Shown: piece by piece, positions 7,537 through 16,504 of the stretch
How positions within the stretch are numbered: position 1 is the stretch's first letter
Layout: every line of letters begins with the position of its first letter
Origin: a virus
DNA: 35,610 bases
Reading direction: 5' to 3' (one strand)
Virus record (IMG/VR): IMGVR_UViG_3300011187_000028
Span: 1 to 35,610 of that record
Notes under the pieces: model-generated
Told to the model about the DNA's origin: nothing
Databases searched by the model: none
Seen by the model: only the letters and a program-made list of their open reading frames with translations
Made by a program: the position numbers and the translations under genes

Positions 7537-9891
7537 TTAAACGTGTCTTATTATAACAAAACCTCTATTTATAGAGCCATCATTAAAAGCTGATGCGTCG
7601 AATATACCTAAATCAGTTCTTCCCATACGGATTGTAGTTGACCCATAGTCTATAAAGTTTGACGCTGTTTCAAAAGAAAAAACATTTACTCCACTATCTG
7701 TTCGTATTAGTGCAGAAATTTCTCTAACTGAAGAAGGAGCTACACTCAACCCATGAGTTACTAAGACAAAAGGATCTGTTTCCATGTCCCAAATGCCAAT
7801 TTCAACAGTCTTTGTTTTAAGTAGCCCTAAATACTCAGACTGCAAAGCGGATATATCTGACCTTAACTGCAAATTCTCAACAAGACCCCACTGACCAGAA
7901 GTATAGATTTCACGAACCCAAGTATTACTTAATTCATGGTAGGTAAATCTCATCAATATTCCCGAACCAGGAGAAACTACTGAAGAGCTAGTAACAGTAC
8001 CATTAACCAAAGCCGAACCTTGATTAGATTGGTTAGACCTTTGAATTAATTTTAAATACTCAGAAGTAACAGTAACGACTTCTTGATAAGAAGTTAAATT
8101 TACATAATCGGTAACTACCCTTAAAACAAAACCATTTAAATCTATGTCCTCTGCAAGGTTAATAACAAAACTATTTCCATCAACTGCATTTGACTTATTA
8201 AGATTTATAAAAAAATCATTGGTTAGCGTAAAAGTTGATCCATAACCAAAGTCATGTTGATATTGCTTCCTCTCCCCTACAACAAGATCATAGACGGAAG
8301 CCGAATTATTTAGGTCAGGCAGGCTAATTCTATCAACCCCCGGAACATCGCCAATAATCACATTTGAATAGGCATTGTTTTTTTTCAAGACTTTTATTCT
8401 GGAATAATCAGCTCCACCAATTCCCGTAGTTGAATAAGTTTCCCTTTGTCTGTCAACAAGTGGTTTTAAATCACCGTTTTCGTCAAAAGAGTTTTCGTTC
8501 AAGTACCCAACAGCGTTTTCCTCAATATTGTAGTATTGAGAATAATCATTGAAATACTTATAGCGATATGTTAAGATATAAAAAGCCTCGCCACCATAAG
8601 CTAAAACGGGACATTTTGGCTCCACTGTATTTACAGGAAACAAAAAGGTTTGAGTGGGCAAATCAGTACTGTAATTCGAGGAATCAAACTTAACCTCCAC
8701 TTCCTCGCAATTAGGTGTAACAAGAGCTGTATAGTTATTAAAAGTAGCCCCACCATCATCAGAAACCTTATCAACGTCCAAAACATCCAACGTAAGGTTT
8801 ATTTGGGAACCGTCCTTTATTGAACTGATTATTCCCGAATAAGATCCATCCGACCAATACAATCTCCATCCATTAAAGGAGCCGTCCACAAAATCAGCAG
8901 TTGAATGATACCTACCACCTTCACCTGAACTTATAGTAAATCGGTTTAAAGAAGCATTTACTGTCCAGTTGTCGCTCCTAAACGCCCAATGCAGATAAAC
9001 AAGATTCTTGTCCTTGGTTGAAGCAGGATGGTCGAACTTTATCTTTTCAACTCCAGCAAGGTCATTTCGTGTCTTGTCAAAGTTCTTCAGGAAATAATTG
9101 GCTTTAGTCTGCCAAACATCATTTCTTTTATCCTGCACGATAACGCTAACGCCATCGTTCTTTACCCTTGCTATCGGAAACTGAACCCCATCTGTTAATG
9201 AAGGGGGTGTGTTTGTGGTTGTTTCCTGAATAACGCTAATTTTACAAGAATCATACTGAAAAATATCTTTCTCACTTGTCAATGGAGTTGATCCCGGAGT
9301 AAATGTTCCCGATACTACCACCTTTAATCCTGTTTCTGCCGTAAAATTACCGACCAGTACTGCATTGTTGTCGTCAATAACCTCCAATACATCATACTCT
9401 AAGGTATTTGTTGAGGAATCAGGGAAACTAACTCTTGACGGAAAGTTTGGCTGCCCTCGCAACACTTCTGTTAATTTACCGTTCGTTCCCGTAAGATTTC
9501 CACGGGAATCAATAGAGAAAGTGCCGACTTCCTGAGTAGAATAAGTGTGCTCGATCATTACCCAAAACCAATTGTTAGATCCTAATATAAAGGTTTCGGT
9601 TGCTGGAAACTGAATAAAATTTCCGTTCTTATCTATTGCTGCTATATCGGATATGCTAATACCACCTGAAATAGCTTCTACTTTGGCATTATCAAAAGTG
9701 TTTAAAACTTCCTGTTGTTCATTAAAAGGAACAATAGGAGTGTTCTTGAAAAACTGCTTGCCAACAAGCCCAAATTTCAATGAGTTCTGCAACAGAAAAT
9801 TACGAAAGCCATCGTCATCAAGAAACTGCCGGAATCTTGAAAGCTCTTTTTGCAAAATAGAAAGGTTTTCACTTGTTTTTAATCTTGACAT
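7537..9891 (-). CDS. Large tail fibre / baseplate-associated protein
   Basis: The product is 784 aa. A short helical N-terminus (SILQKELSRFRQFLDDD) could attach to the baseplate or trimerise. It is followed by long strand-rich sequence with many Asn, Ser, Thr and Gly, repeated V-x-D/N-turn patterns and aromatic residues, as in fibre and wedge-to-fibre connectors. The C-terminal ~100 residues (VEIGIWDMETDPFVLV, then a beta-rich tip with SFETASNFIDYGS) look like a compact receptor-binding tip. It begins 1 bp behind the preceding fibre gene. No enzymatic motif (lyase or glycosidase) was recognised, so depolymerase activity is not claimed. The role is inferred from size, composition and position in the fibre block. 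Confidence 0.75.
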   Translation of the reverse strand: MSRLKTSENLSILQKELSRFRQFLDDDGFRNFLLQNSLKFGLVGKQFFKNTPIVPFNEQQEVLNTFDNAKVEAISGGISISDIAAIDKNGNFIQFPATETFILGSNNWFWVMIEHTYSTQEVGTFSIDSRGNLTGTNGKLTEVLRGQPNFPSRVSFPDSSTNTLEYDVLEVIDDNNAVLVGNFTAETGLKVVVSGTFTPGSTPLTSEKDIFQYDSCKISVIQETTTNTPPSLTDGVQFPIARVKNDGVSVIVQDKRNDVWQTKANYFLKNFDKTRNDLAGVEKIKFDHPASTKDKNLVYLHWAFRSDNWTVNASLNRFTISSGEGGRYHSTADFVDGSFNGWRLYWSDGSYSGIISSIKDGSQINLTLDVLDVDKVSDDGGATFNNYTALVTPNCEEVEVKFDSSNYSTDLPTQTFLFPVNTVEPKCPVLAYGGEAFYILTYRYKYFNDYSQYYNIEENAVGYLNENSFDENGDLKPLVDRQRETYSTTGIGGADYSRIKVLKKNNAYSNVIIGDVPGVDRISLPDLNNSASVYDLVVGERKQYQHDFGYGSTFTLTNDFFINLNKSNAVDGNSFVINLAEDIDLNGFVLRVVTDYVNLTSYQEVVTVTSEYLKLIQRSNQSNQGSALVNGTVTSSSVVSPGSGILMRFTYHELSNTWVREIYTSGQWGLVENLQLRSDISALQSEYLGLLKTKTVEIGIWDMETDPFVLVTHGLSVAPSSVREISALIRTDSGVNVFSFETASNFIDYGSTTIRMGRTDLGIFDASAFNDGSINRGFVIIRHV

Positions 9892-9892
9892 A

Positions 9893-10726
9893 CTATGCGT
9901 TTTCTCTTATTACAAACCACTTATCTTCACTTGGGTATTCAACCACTTCCATAAAATCATTTTGAGAAGCTAAAGAATATTCGGTTAAATTATCAATTTT
10001 TTCTGCATCCTCGACACTTAGGCTCTCATCATAATCGCTTGGATATACCGTAACCAAATTATCCCCGTTACTGTCTATTCTTTTAATTATAAATGACTGA
10101 AATGGCTCAGATTCGACAAATTCGGGCAAAATGATATTGACAGAATTTAAACTTGCATCTACAAACAAAATCTTGTCCGTTCTTTGAACGGCATAAGTAG
10201 CAGAAGTAATTACACTAACTTTACTTTTTTCAGTGTATATGTCAAGAAGCTGTGTGGCCAAACCCGTTATAGTGCTTATCGCCTGAGAGCCTGTATGATT
10301 GCCCCTGCTCAATAAATACTCATCAGATTCATTTGCCGTAGCATTGGCAGCTATATTATTAAGCTTATTTAAAAGCGTATTTGTAAAATCATTTGCAGAA
10401 AGACCTTTGCCAACAACTTTATCTACTTTTGGTGACACCAATGCGTTTATCTGTAACTCAGTTAAGCCTCCAACAGTAAGCGTTTCAAAAGAAACGCCAT
10501 TGTATATTTTAAGAGTTGATGTTCCCTTTACCCAAACAATCTTTGAATCATATTTAGCTATCGAACTAAGCCCAGAATCATCATCTACCTCTGATATTTC
10601 CCTAAAAGAGTCAATAAAGTCCTTGAGGATAACATTGAGCACAGTAGCTGTTATAAGCCCTTGATCGTTTTCAATTACCTTCGCATTAATTTGACTTGAC
10701 AGATATTGTTTTGTTCTATTTGGCAT
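9893..10726 (-). CDS. Tail fibre protein
   Basis: This 277-aa protein has a typical phage fibre layout. After a helical N-terminus it carries KIVWVKGTSTLKIYNG, a common fibre beta-module, and then a shaft with LLNKLNNIAANATANESDEY followed by LLSRGNHTGSQAISTITGL. The HTGSQ-type motif occurs in many tail fibres just before the distal domain. The C-terminal ~100 residues form a strand-rich tip (SVNIILPEFVESEPFQSFIIK). It lies between two baseplate/fibre genes, 1 bp from the next gene and 18 bp from the previous one. The fibre call is good; the receptor is unknown. Confidence 0.82.
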   Translation of the reverse strand: MPNRTKQYLSSQINAKVIENDQGLITATVLNVILKDFIDSFREISEVDDDSGLSSIAKYDSKIVWVKGTSTLKIYNGVSFETLTVGGLTELQINALVSPKVDKVVGKGLSANDFTNTLLNKLNNIAANATANESDEYLLSRGNHTGSQAISTITGLATQLLDIYTEKSKVSVITSATYAVQRTDKILFVDASLNSVNIILPEFVESEPFQSFIIKRIDSNGDNLVTVYPSDYDESLSVEDAEKIDNLTEYSLASQNDFMEVVEYPSEDKWFVIRENA

Positions 10727-10744
10727 AATCCAAAGTTAATGTTT

Positions 10745-12634
10745 TTAAGCGAAACCACCACTAAAGCTAGAACTAAACACATTGCTGCTACCTGAAACTT
10801 GGTTTACACCGTCAAGCGGTAAGTCCACAAATTCAAACAATGAATTGTAGGGCAGCAAGTATCTTGAAATTATAGTTCTTAATTGTTGTTGGTTATAGTT
10901 AGAATTCCTGTTTTTAGCAAAAAGGTCAATCCAATTCATTGTTTCTACAAAACCAACATCATAGGGTGTTGCAAGAGGTCTTACTTTAAAGTCCCAAATA
11001 TTCAAACTTCCGCTTCCACCTTTAAGCTGCACTTGGGGAACTATTTGACAAGTTCCGTCTGGCATTTGAAGGTTCCACCCAAAAGTGTTTCTTCGCATAT
11101 TATTGACCTCACTTACAGTAAGTGGCTGCCAGTAACTTGCAGAAAGACTTGGCTGATTCCCCGCCGGAACGCTTCTTTTTGCCTTATAATAATCTCCTGA
11201 CTCAATAACTATTTGTCCAACATTATAAGGCTCAAAATTATCATAATTAACAATCTTGTTCTTTCTAAAAAGAATCAAACGGATAAATACATACTTGTCC
11301 TGCGGATTAATATTTGAACCACTGAAAAATACATTTGATGCAGTAGTATTTTGCAGCTCAATACAAGAAAGTAAATTATTGTCTTCATCAAAAGGCAAAA
11401 CACCTGCAAATATTTGACCAAAAGTCGGACTTGCCCCACTATGCTTTGCAAAAAATGTTATTTCATAATCATAGTTTTGATCGACTATAATCGGCTTTTC
11501 AATAGTTCCAAGTGTTCCTATTCCTGACTGTTCACCTACGGGAACATCGCAAATCCTTAAAGTTGTCTTGTCTCCATCAACCTGTCTAAAAACATTAATG
11601 TCATTGTGAATATGGTAAAACTTCAAGTTCTTAAAATCCTTTGTTGTTTCAAACCCCTTAATGGCATTTACCTGACCCGTTAAGCTCTTATTCAATGGAC
11701 TATGGTGAGTTAAGTTCCACACAGCGTATTCAGGATATCGCAAATTAAATATGAACTCGTCCTTTATGTTGTAGCAAATAAGCCTTAAAAGCTCCCCATC
11801 AACTTCCTTATAAGTATCAAGTTCAATTGAACCATATTCGCTTATCGAATGGTCAAGACAGCTTTCAGAACTACTTCCTGAAACAGAAATATCATCATAA
11901 ATAAAACTACCTTTCTTCTTAGCTATCTGAATTGTGCCCCTTTGTCTCACCTCATCATAATAGTAATTCATAAGGTAGGTGATATCGTCAATGCTGGCAT
12001 CATCACAGATAAAAAGATTCCTTTGTCGCATAAACTCTAAAACAAGGTCTTTGTCCTTATAGAAATTGGCAAAATACCTACCTAAGCAAACATACAGGGC
12101 AAAATAGTGTGTTATACTACGCCAAAAATCAATAAAGTCCCTGTCCTCAGAATTAGAGGAAGACTTGTTCCTATCAATATAATCAGCCAACAAGCCCTTT
12201 CTATAAACCTTCTCAAGAACATTTATGCTCCAAGTAATAGAACAAACATTATTGCAAGTTTGTAAATACTGACCGAACATTGACTTTGCAAAAGCATTGC
12301 CACAAGAAAGGTCTTGAAACGTCCCGTCAAGGGTAACTGAATTAAACGAAATTTCACTTGCGCTATCACCGTCCCTCTCATACCTATACTCAAGGTAAAG
12401 CGTGTCAGTGATATTAATGTCTATAACGGAAACATTGCTTACTGTAAGCGGTGTAAAAGGTGTCCATGTAATCCCATCCAAAGAGTACCGAAAGAACTTA
12501 TTAAATGTGGTATCGACAGTTTCCTCTACATCATCAACAAAAGAAAGCAATGCGACTATCCCTATTAGCGGAATATCGGTCTTAATGAAAATTACATCTC
12601 CATCTTCGGTAGCCTTATTTTGGATTATCGCCAT
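10745..12634 (-). CDS. Tail / baseplate protein with C-terminal carbohydrate-binding-like module
   Basis: The product is 629 aa. The N-terminal ~120 residues are strand-rich (FFRYSLDGITWTPFTP). The middle is unusually rich in aromatic residues and Cys (ITHYFALYVCLGRYFANFY) and looks helical. Near residues 485-525 a segment with YNVGQIVIESGDYYKAKRSV and, further on, SYWQPL has the pattern of the small chitin/cellulose-binding (CBM5/12-like) fold common in phage tail proteins. It follows the J-like and small tail genes and precedes the fibres, where P2-like phages carry gene I. A wedge-to-fibre connector is the best guess. It overlaps the upstream membrane-protein gene by 20 bp. Confidence 0.7.
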   Translation of the reverse strand: MAIIQNKATEDGDVIFIKTDIPLIGIVALLSFVDDVEETVDTTFNKFFRYSLDGITWTPFTPLTVSNVSVIDINITDTLYLEYRYERDGDSASEISFNSVTLDGTFQDLSCGNAFAKSMFGQYLQTCNNVCSITWSINVLEKVYRKGLLADYIDRNKSSSNSEDRDFIDFWRSITHYFALYVCLGRYFANFYKDKDLVLEFMRQRNLFICDDASIDDITYLMNYYYDEVRQRGTIQIAKKKGSFIYDDISVSGSSSESCLDHSISEYGSIELDTYKEVDGELLRLICYNIKDEFIFNLRYPEYAVWNLTHHSPLNKSLTGQVNAIKGFETTKDFKNLKFYHIHNDINVFRQVDGDKTTLRICDVPVGEQSGIGTLGTIEKPIIVDQNYDYEITFFAKHSGASPTFGQIFAGVLPFDEDNNLLSCIELQNTTASNVFFSGSNINPQDKYVFIRLILFRKNKIVNYDNFEPYNVGQIVIESGDYYKAKRSVPAGNQPSLSASYWQPLTVSEVNNMRRNTFGWNLQMPDGTCQIVPQVQLKGGSGSLNIWDFKVRPLATPYDVGFVETMNWIDLFAKNRNSNYNQQQLRTIISRYLLPYNSLFEFVDLPLDGVNQVSGSSNVFSSSFSGGFA

Positions 12635-12938
12635 TATCTTCTAACTCCTGTATTATCTTGTCCTTTTCAATATCGTCCTTAAATTTTTGAAAATCATTTG
12701 CGTCCCTTATCGCTTTATTAAGGAGCTTTTTTTCCTTGTACTTTTCATAGATGTAAAGCGTAGTTATAACGGAAAGAACTATACTGACGAACCAAGCAGT
12801 CGCACTTGTTATACTGTTGTAGCTAAACCAATGAGAAACTGCGTTTAATATAACTCCGCTCGGCAACATAGCCTTTAATAAAACAGGAATAGATTCATTT
12901 GCGTCCTTAACCTGCTCAACAATATCCTCAGTATTCAT
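12615..12938 (-). CDS. Small membrane protein, holin or lysis-accessory candidate
   Basis: This 107-aa protein has one clear transmembrane helix, about residues 45-67 (SATAWFVSIVLSVITTLYIY), and a weaker hydrophobic stretch before it (AMLPSGVILNAVSHWF). A long charged C-terminal tail follows (KYKEKKLLNKAIRDANDFQKF and more), probably a cytoplasmic coiled coil. Its ATG overlaps the stop of the upstream membrane protein (ATGA), so the two are translated as a pair. Size, topology and pairing fit a holin/antiholin or holin/spanin couple, but no family signature is visible. Confidence 0.75.
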   Translation of the reverse strand: MNTEDIVEQVKDANESIPVLLKAMLPSGVILNAVSHWFSYNSITSATAWFVSIVLSVITTLYIYEKYKEKKLLNKAIRDANDFQKFKDDIEKDKIIQELEDNGDNPK

Positions 12939-13282
12939 TCCCTAATTAACTTTTGTATTTTGTCAATAACGGTTTGAACCAACAAACCAAATACCACATA
13001 TATCCACATAGGGTCTTCTGTCCCCAATACTTCTATTCCAAAATAATGAATCATATCGGACGTAAAACGAATAGTCAAGGTAGCTATCAAAAAATGCAAT
13101 ACAACACCTTCCCAATTGTCCTTAATCCAGAACTTAAAGGAAAAGTTCCTGCCTCCTCTTGCACCACCGTCTTTGTCCTTGTTCCTTAACCGAATAATCT
13201 TGACAATAGAAACACTGATAGCAAAATAAATAAATGCCGATAGAATAAAAGAAAACTGTAAATCGCCTGTTAGGTAACTCAT
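12935..13282 (-). CDS. Small three-helix membrane protein, holin candidate
   Basis: This 115-aa protein has three hydrophobic segments at about residues 9-30 (FILSAFIYFAISVSIVKII), 53-77 (WEGVVLHFLIATLTI) and 90-108 (MWIYVVFGLLVQTVI), separated by a basic loop (RLRNKDKDGGARGGR). Small size and three membrane spans match the class I holin layout. Together with the overlapping 107-aa membrane protein it could form the lysis timing device. The pair sits oddly within the fibre module. It could equally be another type of phage membrane protein, since holins cannot be proven by sequence alone. Confidence 0.75.
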   Translation of the reverse strand: MSYLTGDLQFSFILSAFIYFAISVSIVKIIRLRNKDKDGGARGGRNFSFKFWIKDNWEGVVLHFLIATLTIRFTSDMIHYFGIEVLGTEDPMWIYVVFGLLVQTVIDKIQKLIRE

Positions 13283-13319
13283 TTTTTTTGGTATTAAAGT
13301 CTCCTTGCACAGAATTTTG

Positions 13320-14279
13320 TTATTGGAGTTTTATTTGTAATATATTCCCGTTTAGGTAAACAGTCCCTTTTATCAGGCCAGTGGAATCCGAAGGCATATT
13401 GTCAGGGTCGATATTAAGGATATCATTAATGGTAATTGAGTCCACCACTATTGTAGGCGGCTCTGGATACTCAAAATTAAGAACCTTTCCTGTTGGATCT
13501 AGTACCAAAGCCTTTCCAGCATATGCTAAACCCGCTGTTTGTGGGAATGTGTACTGGCCGTTAAAATTAATTCCATCTGCTGATAATTTTATATTTGACT
13601 CGTTTACTCCATTAGTATATAGAATGCTCGCCTCATCATCTTGCAAATCTATACTTGACTTGTTTACACCAGCTTCATGAAAAATCCCAACTCCATTGAA
13701 GTTCATTTTCATTCCATTTTCATAAGAACTCCCATCTGCTGTACTTATCAACAAACTTGGGTTCGATTCACCAAAAATAGAACCATCAGAAGATGCTACA
13801 AAGGATGCTTTTGCCCCTGAAGTGGAATTATTGTAACCGCTGAATATTACAGTTCCAGTAGCCCCAAGCTCTTGCCCGTCAATGACAACATTGAGCCCCC
13901 AATCATCTGAACCATCATTAAGGGTCATTCCAACTCCTTGAACTTGTGTTACCCCAATGTCAATTTCATCTCCTAACCTCAAAACAGCATCATAATTCTC
14001 TAATGTCATTGGGTACTCAAATGGCAATCCACTCACATAAGGCGTGTAAGCTCCCGTAGTGTCCCAAATTTCCGCATATGGTTCATAGCTCTCGACAACA
14101 CCATTACTATCTACAATTGCAATTTTGCCGAATGTATCTATTACGAAATTCCAATATCCGTTTGCGGTATTGGAACTGTCTGTATTTTGTCGGCTCATGA
14201 AAGTTGACTCTCTGAAATATTGGGCACTTATTGTATATGAAAATACAATTAAAAATAAAGTTGTGATTAGCTTTTTCAT
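13320..14279 (-). CDS. Secreted fibre-like protein with N-terminal signal peptide
   Basis: This 319-aa protein starts with a textbook Sec signal peptide: MKK, a hydrophobic core (LITTLFLIVFSY) and a cleavage region TISAQ typical of Bacteroidota. The mature part is strand-rich with repeated Asn/Asp/Gly-turn units and the phrase GLAYAGKALVLDPTGKV. The C-terminus (KGTVYLNGNILQIKLQ) resembles the ends of Bacteroidota fibre or exported repeat proteins. Its start overlaps the upstream stop (TAATG), so it belongs to the tail/fibre operon. A virion fibre should not need export, so it may be a displayed or secreted accessory, or a host-derived gene. The function is unknown. Confidence 0.8.
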   Translation of the reverse strand: MKKLITTLFLIVFSYTISAQYFRESTFMSRQNTDSSNTANGYWNFVIDTFGKIAIVDSNGVVESYEPYAEIWDTTGAYTPYVSGLPFEYPMTLENYDAVLRLGDEIDIGVTQVQGVGMTLNDGSDDWGLNVVIDGQELGATGTVIFSGYNNSTSGAKASFVASSDGSIFGESNPSLLISTADGSSYENGMKMNFNGVGIFHEAGVNKSSIDLQDDEASILYTNGVNESNIKLSADGINFNGQYTFPQTAGLAYAGKALVLDPTGKVLNFEYPEPPTIVVDSITINDILNIDPDNMPSDSTGLIKGTVYLNGNILQIKLQ

Positions 14280-14785
14280 TATAATGGTCTTTGTTTAATT
14301 AAATATGAATTTCCCGTGATAGTCCCGTTGTTTGTTATCGTGCCGTAACTTCGCATTGCCGAATCTGTTAGCATTATAATTTCACCGCCTGAATTAATCG
14401 TGAGTTCGGTGCTTAAACAGGTTCTGTTTGGAGGGCAAATAAATTTCGCTCCGCTTTCAATTATGTTAATGCTGAATACTCCACCTACCACTTCCCATTT
14501 GGGTGCGCCACCTTGTAGCTCGGTCTCTACATTAGAAGAGGCAAAAGAAGACTTTGCTCTTAACTCTAAATTATAATATTGGACTCTTTGATTTATAGTG
14601 TAATTTCCTGCAACCCAAATAAGAACATTTGCTCCAGCAGTAAACGGTTCCCAAGCAGAAGTTGACGTATTGTAGAACTTCCATGAATTGGGAGTCGTAG
14701 AAGTGTCCCTCCAAATAAGGTTTTTGTTAGTTGGTGGACTTGTGCCCACAAATACTGCCGAAACTTGACCTATTACCTTAGTCAT
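14279..14785 (-). CDS. Small tail protein with carbohydrate-binding-like features
   Basis: This 168-aa protein begins with GTSPPTNKNLIWRDTSTTP, then SWKFYNTSTSAWEPFTAG. This is a tail-fibre-like segment seen where fibres dock. VLIWVAGNYTINQRVQYYN, in the middle, recalls a small CBM5/12-like chitin-binding fold. The C-terminal half has short strands with repeated Gly/Asn turns (TINSGGEIIMLTDSA). It overlaps the upstream 102-aa gene by 8 bp and the downstream secreted protein by one base. It is probably a virion surface or fibre accessory. The exact family is not recognised. Confidence 0.72.
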   Translation of the reverse strand: MTKVIGQVSAVFVGTSPPTNKNLIWRDTSTTPNSWKFYNTSTSAWEPFTAGANVLIWVAGNYTINQRVQYYNLELRAKSSFASSNVETELQGGAPKWEVVGGVFSINIIESGAKFICPPNRTCLSTELTINSGGEIIMLTDSAMRSYGTITNNGTITGNSYLIKQRPL

Positions 14786-15086
14786 ATGTTAGTTCTCCTG
14801 TTTGTGGGTTTAAATTATATTTCGATTCATCTCCTAACTGAGAAACTATTGACAGTTCCCCTGTTGATGTATTTAAAAATCCTTGTGCTGTTCCACCATC
14901 AAACAAAAATACCAATTCGCCCTCAATATACGAAACAAAGTTTACCGAAGCTGCTGAATCTGACACAAAACAACTATTTATAGCTGGGGGGAGACCTTTG
15001 CTTGGGGCATACTCCGACTTAATAGAAATATCGCTGCCAACAATAGTTGCAGTGGTAATAACAGGTATTTGTTTAGTCTCTGCCAT
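14778..15086 (-). CDS. Small tail-associated hypothetical protein
   Basis: This 102-aa protein is strand-rich (VITTATIVGSDISIKSEY, ELVFLFDGGTAQGFLN). It ends with two similar units, FLNTSTGELSI and NLNPQTGELTYD, which look like a short NxxTGEL repeat. It has no membrane segment. Its ATG overlaps the stop of the J-like baseplate gene (TAATG). Position between the baseplate wedge and the fibres suggests a minor structural or assembly role; there is no recognised family. Confidence 0.7.
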   Translation of the reverse strand: MAETKQIPVITTATIVGSDISIKSEYAPSKGLPPAINSCFVSDSAASVNFVSYIEGELVFLFDGGTAQGFLNTSTGELSIVSQLGDESKYNLNPQTGELTYD

Positions 15087-16297
15087 TAGGTGATAGTTCT
15101 TAATGCAGTTTGTTGAAAACTAAAATCTGCTTGGTTCGGAAAAAATACAGGATTAAAGTTATTTGCAGAAGTGGATAGTAAATTCCCCTGCAAAGAAAGC
15201 ATCCTAAAGCCTCTTAGTCGTGGCAACTTGTTTCTGTCCGTTGGTATATCAAATCTTGGGAAAAAGTTCTGATCTGCTACGTATTTAACACCTCTTGTCG
15301 ATTTTACAATACCAAGCAAGTCGTCCCATTCAACAACATCCTCTCCCGGAATCCATTTTCTGAAATCAAGGTACTTGGATATTCGGACTTGAATATTCTT
15401 TCTGACTTCATCTAAATTGAATGAAGGGAACAGCTCAATCCTGAATGAAATATCAATTGGCTGCCAATCTATATTAACAAGTTCAATACCGTATGTTTGA
15501 GTACCAAAGGGCTTTAGCTCAGTAAGTGCAAAGAACCTTTCTCCATTTTTCAATAAATCGTCTAATTCACTTGCATTCAAGTTTATGCCGTTCTGAGTAG
15601 CAATAGCCATTCTTATTTGACCCTGTGCATTAAGTCCTTGGTTGAATACCCTGAGCACATTTGGATTGATAAGGATAAAAGCCTGTTCAAGCCTTGAAAG
15701 CGTTTGAGTCGCAAGAATATTCGCACCTTCCTGAATCCTTCTCCTAAAAGTCAAATCATCCTCGCTGCCCTTTCCACCCGTAGCCTGATATTCATTTGTT
15801 ACAAATTGATGTCCCGTTGGTTGTGGGTTTACGGTATCAATATCTCCGGGATCGATATTCGTTTCTATTCCCGAATCAATGCTTCTTACTTTCGCATATG
15901 TAAATCCAAAAGAGGGAATTGTTACATCTTGCTCCAATTCAAACTCAACCCCCGACCTACCAACAAATGTAGTTGTGCTTTGTGGATATACTGTACCAAC
16001 ATCACCTCTCAATAAAAGATAAGTTGAAGAACCACTTGCAGTAAACCTTGGTGAAACCCCAAAAACAAGAGTTGATTCATCAAGTTGAATCCCCGATGCG
16101 CTTTCAGGATAAAGCCTTGTAAATGCAAGAATAATGTCTTTCTCTGCCTTTCCTGCAATCTTAGCTACACCATCTGCCGTTCCTGCCAAAACAGAGTTAT
16201 CAGCAATCTTACTGACCTTATTGGTCTTGTTAAGGATTATTTTTGTGAGAACCTGCTTTCTCTCCTCTTGGGTAGATGGTCTTATTCTAAGTGGCAT
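15086..16297 (-). CDS. Baseplate J-like wedge protein
   Basis: This is a 403-aa baseplate protein of the gpJ / gp47-like family, which forms the outer wedge linking the hub to the fibres. The family signature lies in the middle: DSGIETNIDPGDIDTV, then HQFVTNEYQATGGKGSED followed by DLTFRRRI. The N-terminal part has the usual alternating-strand region (GVEFELEQDVTIPSFG). The C-terminus carries KYLDFRKWIPGEDVVEWDDL, typical of the end domain. I chose ATG 16297 (MPLRIRPS) over an upstream TTG at 16312. The call is supported by neighbouring hub, spike and fibre genes. Confidence 0.88.
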   Translation of the reverse strand: MPLRIRPSTQEERKQVLTKIILNKTNKVSKIADNSVLAGTADGVAKIAGKAEKDIILAFTRLYPESASGIQLDESTLVFGVSPRFTASGSSTYLLLRGDVGTVYPQSTTTFVGRSGVEFELEQDVTIPSFGFTYAKVRSIDSGIETNIDPGDIDTVNPQPTGHQFVTNEYQATGGKGSEDDLTFRRRIQEGANILATQTLSRLEQAFILINPNVLRVFNQGLNAQGQIRMAIATQNGINLNASELDDLLKNGERFFALTELKPFGTQTYGIELVNIDWQPIDISFRIELFPSFNLDEVRKNIQVRISKYLDFRKWIPGEDVVEWDDLLGIVKSTRGVKYVADQNFFPRFDIPTDRNKLPRLRGFRMLSLQGNLLSTSANNFNPVFFPNQADFSFQQTALRTIT

Positions 16298-16327
16298 GTG
16301 GTAAAAATACAAAATTTAAATGCATTA

Positions 16328-16504
16328 TCACAAAGCCCTAAAACTTAGTTTACCTACCTCCTTGACACTCTCACGCTTAAAAGCAGTGAGATTCTTGGAT
16401 GGGTAGTTCACGAAATTCGTAACTTCACCAAAAAGCTTTTCTAAAATGCGTTTGAGCTTGCTCAGTGAACTAAGTTTAATTGGAAAAAGTAGAAGTGATT
16501 TGTT
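16328..16504 (-). other. Open +1 frame without a start codon, behind baseplate gene
   Basis: The 147 bp between the 310-aa baseplate gene and the J-like gene are not blank. In the +1 frame relative to the 310-aa gene the sequence is open for 58 codons, overlapping that gene's last 29 bases and ending TGA at 16330-16328. The translation looks protein-like (LSKLKRILEKLFGEV, NFVNYPSKNLTAFKRESV). No ATG or TTG begins it, and the only GTG is internal. It may be a frameshifted C-terminal extension (P-site TTT on a five-T run before CCA allows perfect +1 re-pairing), a decayed gene, or a sequence error. Confidence 0.4.

Noticed and set aside
13301-13306. AAGGAG (minus strand) upstream of the 115-aa membrane protein as Shine-Dalgarno
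   Set aside because: It is 18 bases from the start codon, too far to act, and the other genes show no such sequences.
16298-16312. TTG start for the J-like protein
   Set aside because: ATG 16297 is 15 bases downstream and gives a typical N-terminus; the extra residues add nothing recognisable.
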